This document shows, one piece after another, positions 6,228 through 9,132 of a stretch of DNA of 9,132 nucleotides. Within the stretch, counting starts at the first letter, position 1, and each line of letters starts with the position of its first letter. The stretch covers positions 1 through 9,132 of the forward strand of contig JAUWLI010000096.1 of assembly GCA_030613765.1 (NCBI GenBank). Reading direction: 5' to 3'. A program made the position numbers and the translations under genes. This DNA comes from Phycisphaerae bacterium (GTDB taxonomy: Bacteria; Planctomycetota; Phycisphaerae; Sedimentisphaerales; SG8-4). The notes beneath the pieces were generated by a model. The model had not been told where the DNA came from. It ran no database searches and saw only the letters and a list, made by a program, of their open reading frames with translations.

Positions 6228-7397
6228 TTATTGAATCATTCCCTCTGTAGTAGACCAGTCGGTCCTGTTATCGTGGATATCACGTGCCCTGACACGAAAA
6301 TGAAAGTTTTGTCCGCTGTATGAAGCTACCGACACTGAGTATGACGGGCTACTTTGCCAGCCACTGCTGAAACCGCTCTCGTCAGTGCATTGAAATTCAT
6401 ACTGTACGCCTCCGCTTGGGTCCATGGCTGTTTCTGCTGTCATCGTGGCACAGTAATAGAAGTTTCCATGGCAATTATAGGTTTCTTGAGGTTTACCGCC
6501 CGAAGCCCATTGCATCGGATTAGGTTCTGGCGCCGTTGTGTCTGGGGGCGGGTCAAAACCGATGTCTACAAGCCAGTTGTTGGCGAGTTTTGCCAAGTCA
6601 TAGAAGTCCACATCATCATCAAAGTCTAAATCGCCTGATAATATAGTTCTTACGGAAAGAACCATCGAAAACGTGCTATATATCGACCCGTTCATGGTTC
6701 CCCACCCTTCGACGTCGGTAGAATTCTCTGCGAAAATACCAATTACATCCCCAATTAGAGCCGGGAAAGCATGTATGCCACTAAACCAATCGGTGGAACT
6801 ACCGTTTATTACATTAACATCGGGAAAGCTCAATACCTCCTTTTCCCTGTCCGGCTCTGTGACTACAGGCGGAAGCTGCCCGCGTGTGATGGCTATATGG
6901 TCCATAGTACCCGAGCCTCCGATGTAGAGATGTGTATTTCCCGAAGCTATAATGTTTGCAGTGTGATTATAATAAACCATTACATCGTCGCCTATCTGTT
7001 CGTTTGCATCCGGCATAATTTTATAGAATATCCCGTAGTTTTGAGCGTATTGGGTTCTATTGAAACCTTTGGCTTGTGCATAAGAAGCGCCGGTATCCGC
7101 CGCACCTACGGCGACAGAGAATGATTGTATGCGAATAGAATTGGTGCTGGTGTCGCTGCCGATCTCGTTAAGTACGTAAAAACGCGATTGAGGAACACCG
7201 ATATTAGATACTCTGCTAACAGAAGCTGAATTTGTACTGTCCTGTGTCAGGGTCCAGGGGCCATCGAAAAAAACAGGGTTATCCCATGCCCAAACGTCGT
7301 ATTTGGCACGAAAACCACCCGCATGGTAGACAAAGTGTGCCCCGTGGACAGTGCTGATAGTGCAGAGTAAAACAAAAATAGTCAAATATCGTTTCAT
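6228..7397 (-). CDS. Secreted protein with one dockerin-like calcium loop and a C-terminal Fn3-like domain
   Basis: The 389-residue protein starts with a clear Sec signal peptide (MKRYLTIFVLLCTISTVHGA, cleavage expected near 19-20). Residues 21-250 form a beta-rich, unrecognised domain. At 255-276 lies GDLDFDDDVDFYDLAKLANNWL, an EF-hand-like loop typical of dockerin type I repeats; only one copy is present, whereas a classical dockerin has two. It is followed by a proline linker (FDPPPDTTAPEPNPM) and a roughly 100-residue C-terminal domain ending in FHFRVRARDIHDNRTDWST, which resembles the Fn3-like repeats of planctomycete surface proteins. The location is extracellular or cell surface. TTGGAGGAAAATG provides the ribosome site. 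It is probably monocistronic, with its own promoter at 7445-7473 and a separate promoter before the next gene. The specific function is unknown. Confidence 0.88.
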   Translation of the reverse strand: MKRYLTIFVLLCTISTVHGAHFVYHAGGFRAKYDVWAWDNPVFFDGPWTLTQDSTNSASVSRVSNIGVPQSRFYVLNEIGSDTSTNSIRIQSFSVAVGAADTGASYAQAKGFNRTQYAQNYGIFYKIMPDANEQIGDDVMVYYNHTANIIASGNTHLYIGGSGTMDHIAITRGQLPPVVTEPDREKEVLSFPDVNVINGSSTDWFSGIHAFPALIGDVIGIFAENSTDVEGWGTMNGSIYSTFSMVLSVRTILSGDLDFDDDVDFYDLAKLANNWLVDIGFDPPPDTTAPEPNPMQWASGGKPQETYNCHGNFYYCATMTAETAMDPSGGVQYEFQCTDESGFSSGWQSSPSYSVSVASYSGQNFHFRVRARDIHDNRTDWSTTEGMIQ

Positions 7398-7444
7398 TTT
7401 CCTCCAATGGTTAAATCTTTGTAAACCAGTGAGTTATTTCTAAT

Positions 7445-7473
7445 ATTTTACCAAATTAGCAGGCTTTTGTCCA
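7445..7473 (-). promoter_or_regulatory. Sigma70-type promoter for the dockerin-like protein gene
   Basis: On the minus strand TGGACA (7473-7468), a 17-base spacer and TAAAAT (7450-7445), each box matching consensus at five of six positions. Transcription would start near 7438, about 40 bases before the ATG at 7397. Confidence 0.6.
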
Positions 7474-7729
7474 TACGTTCGGCTCTGCAAATAGTTTAAT
7501 TCCGTCCATACAGGCATTAGTTGCACGGAATCGCCTGTCAATCATTGAATTACCGGAAGGAAATTGGTAGTATCGGCAAAATTTTTTTGTGCATCCTGCG
7601 CGAGGAATATCGCGTAAATCAAGAGCGCAGTACGATATCGGAACAACAGTCATCTCATACGGCGAAGTATGGCAAGGAATAGTAAATCGTATATTCAAGA
7701 CAGCAGGAGGACATAGATATGAAAAGTAA
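7460..7729 (+). pseudogene. Possible C-terminal gene remnant with one in-frame TAG
   Basis: A frame runs from just after a TAG at 7457 to TAA 7727-7729, broken only by TAG 7568-7570. It reads HTFGSANSLIPSIQALVARN and RLSIIELPEGNW, then the stop, then YRQNFFVHPARGISRK and TTVISYGEVWQGIVNRIF and ends GGHRYEK. Its terminator overlaps the sulfatase ATG (ATGAAAAGTAA) and it contains that gene's AGGAGG, an arrangement normal for the 3' end of an upstream operon gene. I do not recognise the family. The opposite strand is also open here (7698-7456) but from a TTG without a ribosome site, and its end is overlapped by a promoter, so the plus reading is preferred. Plain non-coding leader sequence remains possible. 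Confidence 0.3.
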
Positions 7730-8352
7730 ATCCATTAGTCGGCGTAATTTTATGAAGGGCTGTGCAGCAGGTGCATCCGTGTTTATGAGCGGCGGTTTAG
7801 TTGGAAGGCCGGCTTCGGCGGGAGACAACAAAAGGCCTAACGTGCGACGCGTTGATCAATTATGCTGACCTGGCGCCGACGATACTCGATTTTGCCGGCG
7901 GGCAGCGTGGCCGGGCCGGGTTTCAGGGGCGTTCATTCAAGTCGGTGCTCGAGGCCGAACATCCGAAGGGATGGGACGTTACTTTCGCTTCGCATACCTT
8001 TCACGAGATAACGATGTATTACCCGATGCGGGTGGTGCGCCAGCGCAGGTATAAGCTGATTTGGAACATCGCTCACGGCCTGGACTATCCTTTCGCAAGC
8101 GACCTCTGGGAGGCTTCGACGTGGCAGGCGACGATTCGGCGTGGTGATAAGTATTATGGCAAACGCAAGGTTGAGGCGTACATACATCGGCCGAAATTTG
8201 AGCTGTACGACCTGGAAAACGACCCGCATGAAGTAAAGAACCTGGCTGAGAATCCAAAGTATGCCAAGGTATTTGGCGAACTGAAAGAACTACTAAAGGC
8301 GTTTCAGAAGCGAACAAAAGACCCGTGGATAGTCAAGTGGCAGTATGAATGA
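7719..8352 (+). pseudogene. Sulfatase pseudogene (N-sulfoglucosamine sulfohydrolase-like), catalytic core deleted
   Basis: AGGAGG and an ATG at 7719 start a perfect Tat-type sulfatase N-terminus: SISRRNFMKGCAAGASVFM, then a short segment to KRPNV at codon 42, where sulfatases normally continue 'LFIxxDD'. Instead the frame hits TGA at 7866-7868. In the next frame (from about 7843) the C-terminal part of a sulfatase follows: DALINYADLAPTILDFAG, SHTFHEITMYYPMRVV, RRYKLIWNIAHGLDYPFASD, FELYDLENDPHEVKNLAENP, ending at TGA 8352. The C-terminal text is typical of heparan N-sulfatase-like enzymes. About 270-310 residues, including the metal ligands and the C/S-x-P-x-R formylglycine site, are missing, and the junction changes frame. 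The product would be an exported 49-residue peptide at most, so no sulfatase activity is expected. Confidence 0.9.
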
Positions 8353-8364
8353 GGCTAACAGAGC

Positions 8365-8392
8365 TTGACAATTTGCTGTCAGCGGTTATGAT
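8365..8392 (+). promoter_or_regulatory. Upstream promoter (P1) of the sugar kinase
   Basis: Perfect TTGACA (8365-8370), a 16-base spacer and TATGAT (8387-8392). It starts 13 bases after the sulfatase remnant's stop, so the kinase is not dependent on transcription through the remnant. Confidence 0.65.
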
Positions 8393-8403
8393 ATGGGCTG
8401 CGA

Positions 8404-8430
8404 TTGGTTATCTTTTGGGAGTGATATAAT
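8404..8430 (+). promoter_or_regulatory. Second candidate promoter (P2) of the sugar kinase
   Basis: TTGGTT (8404-8409), a short 15-base spacer and a perfect TATAAT (8425-8430). Transcription would start at about 8437, exactly on the palindrome described next. Confidence 0.45.
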
Positions 8431-8436
8431 TAAGGA

Positions 8437-8446
8437 CGGTATACCG
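8437..8446. promoter_or_regulatory. 10-bp perfect palindrome CGGTATACCG, operator candidate
   Basis: The palindrome lies at the predicted start of transcription of P2 and about 45 bases after the -10 box of P1, a position suited to repression by a dimeric regulator. No known regulator is assigned, and the element is short. Confidence 0.35.
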
Positions 8447-8469
8447 GGCAGGGAAGCCCCCCTTTTTTT
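8446..8469 (+). terminator. Weak leader hairpin with T7 tract (possible attenuator)
   Basis: GGGC-AGGGAA-GCCC forms only a 4-bp stem, followed by CCC and seven T residues, about 50 bases upstream of the kinase ATG. It could be a weak pause or attenuator in the kinase leader; the short stem and the gap before the T-tract argue against efficient termination. Confidence 0.22.
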
Positions 8470-8518
8470 ACAGAATAACTGAATTTGGTTCCTCGGTGGT
8501 GAAGGAAAGGGCAGGTAA

Positions 8519-9132
8519 ATGGCGCTATTGTTAGGATATGACGTTGGAAGCTCATCGATAAAGGCGACGTTGATGGAAGCTGAGACGGGTGAGGTTTTGG
8601 CCAGTGCTACTTCGCCGGACAAAGAATTAGAGATTATCGCGGAAAAGTTAGGCTGGGCTGAGCAGCAGCCTCAGACCTGGTGGGAACACGTCATAAAGGC
8701 CACAAAGAGCATAAATGCACAGGTTCAAAAGAGCACAAATTGCAGTATGGCTGATGCTCGCGCAATTGGGATTTCCTACCAGATGCACGGGCTGGTGGCC
8801 GTGGATAAAAATAAGGAGGTGCTAAGGCCTTCGATAATCTGGTGTGACAGCAGGGCGGTGCCTGTTGGCGAAAAGGCAGCGGCGGAAATCGGAGAAGAAA
8901 AGTGCCTTGAGAGGCTGCTTAACCTGCCGGGCAATTTCACGGCCTCGAAACTAAAGTGGGTAATGGAGAACGAACCGGAGGTTTATTCGAAGATTCATAA
9001 GATAATGCTGCCCGGCGATTATATCGCGATGAAGATGACGGGCGAGATAAAAACAACTCCTTCCGGTCTTTCCGAAGGGATAATGTGGGATTTTCAACAG
9101 CACGGCCTTGCTGACTTGTTACTGGATTACTA
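8519..9132 (+). CDS. xylB: FGGY-family carbohydrate kinase, xylulokinase-like, cut by right edge
   Basis: 204 codons are visible from ATG 8519 and the frame is open to the window end, about 40 % of a normal kinase of roughly 500 residues. The N-terminal domain shows the ATP/phosphate loop LLLGYDVGSSSIKATL (Asp8), the sugar-binding MHG at 89-91 in ISYQMHGLVAV, IIWCDSRA at 106-113, NFTASKLKWV at 139-148 and LPGDYIAMKMTGE at 164-176. The pattern fits xylulokinase, which phosphorylates D-xylulose to xylulose 5-phosphate in the cytosol for the pentose phosphate pathway; other FGGY members cannot be excluded because the second catalytic Asp (near 233 in E. coli XylB) is beyond the edge. TTPSGLSEGIMWDF at 179-192 is the usual start of the domain hinge segment. 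A modest ribosome site (GCAGGTAAATG) and two promoter candidates precede it. Confidence 0.88.
   Translation, partial: MALLLGYDVGSSSIKATLMEAETGEVLASATSPDKELEIIAEKLGWAEQQPQTWWEHVIKATKSINAQVQKSTNCSMADARAIGISYQMHGLVAVDKNKEVLRPSIIWCDSRAVPVGEKAAAEIGEEKCLERLLNLPGNFTASKLKWVMENEPEVYSKIHKIMLPGDYIAMKMTGEIKTTPSGLSEGIMWDFQQHGLADLLLDY

Noticed and set aside
7456..7698. Minus-strand 80-codon frame, cysteine-rich
   Set aside because: It starts at a TTG without a ribosome site, resembles no family I know, and its end is overlapped by the promoter of the dockerin-like gene; the plus frame fits the operon context better.

Overview
The window looks like a chromosomal stretch from a planctomycete, most likely of the Phycisphaerae/Sedimentisphaerales type. 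That is an inference from gene content: a Tat-exported Gfo/Idh/MocA oxidoreductase ending in a typical KYIRREYRRGWTL tail, a large prepilin-like protein with an H-x10-DN motif, a secreted protein carrying a GDLDFDDDVDFYDLAKLANNWL dockerin-like loop, a Tat-type sulfatase and an FGGY sugar kinase. Base composition is moderate, and several genes have good Shine-Dalgarno sites. No tRNA, rRNA, CRISPR array, transposase or intact mobile element was seen.

Layout. Positions 1-1234 (minus strand) hold a tight block: a 37-codon aconitase-like remnant, a LOG-family nucleotide-binding protein that starts inside the remnant's stop, and, one base after the LOG stop, a secreted unknown protein that runs off the left edge. 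Positions 1343-2695 (minus) hold the Tat-exported oxidoreductase, with a near-consensus promoter at 2801-2829. Positions 2959-4010 (minus) hold the prepilin-like protein with a 13-proline C-terminal tract and a strong intrinsic terminator. Positions 4011-4855 are AT-rich and lack an intact gene; they contain two inverted-repeat structures and, on the plus strand, a decayed UDP-sugar pyrophosphorylase N-terminus. Positions 4856-6010 (minus) hold a lipoprotein-type aldose 1-epimerase with its own promoter. Positions 6228-7397 (minus) hold a secreted dockerin-like protein, also with its own promoter. From about 7460 to the right edge the genes run on the plus strand: a possible decayed reading frame, a sulfatase pseudogene that has lost its catalytic core, and a xylulokinase-like FGGY kinase cut by the window end, preceded by two candidate promoters.

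Functionally the set fits a heterotroph that handles complex (sulfated) polysaccharides: export or surface display, sugar mutarotation, sugar-derivative oxidoreduction and pentulose phosphorylation. No single operon unites these genes; most have their own promoter.

The most notable theme is gene decay. At least three conserved enzymes (aconitase, UDP-sugar pyrophosphorylase, heparan-type sulfatase) survive only as end fragments, and two of them look like internal deletions joining N-terminal to more distal sequence. This may be real genome erosion or an assembly artefact. I did not find a convincing new multi-gene system.
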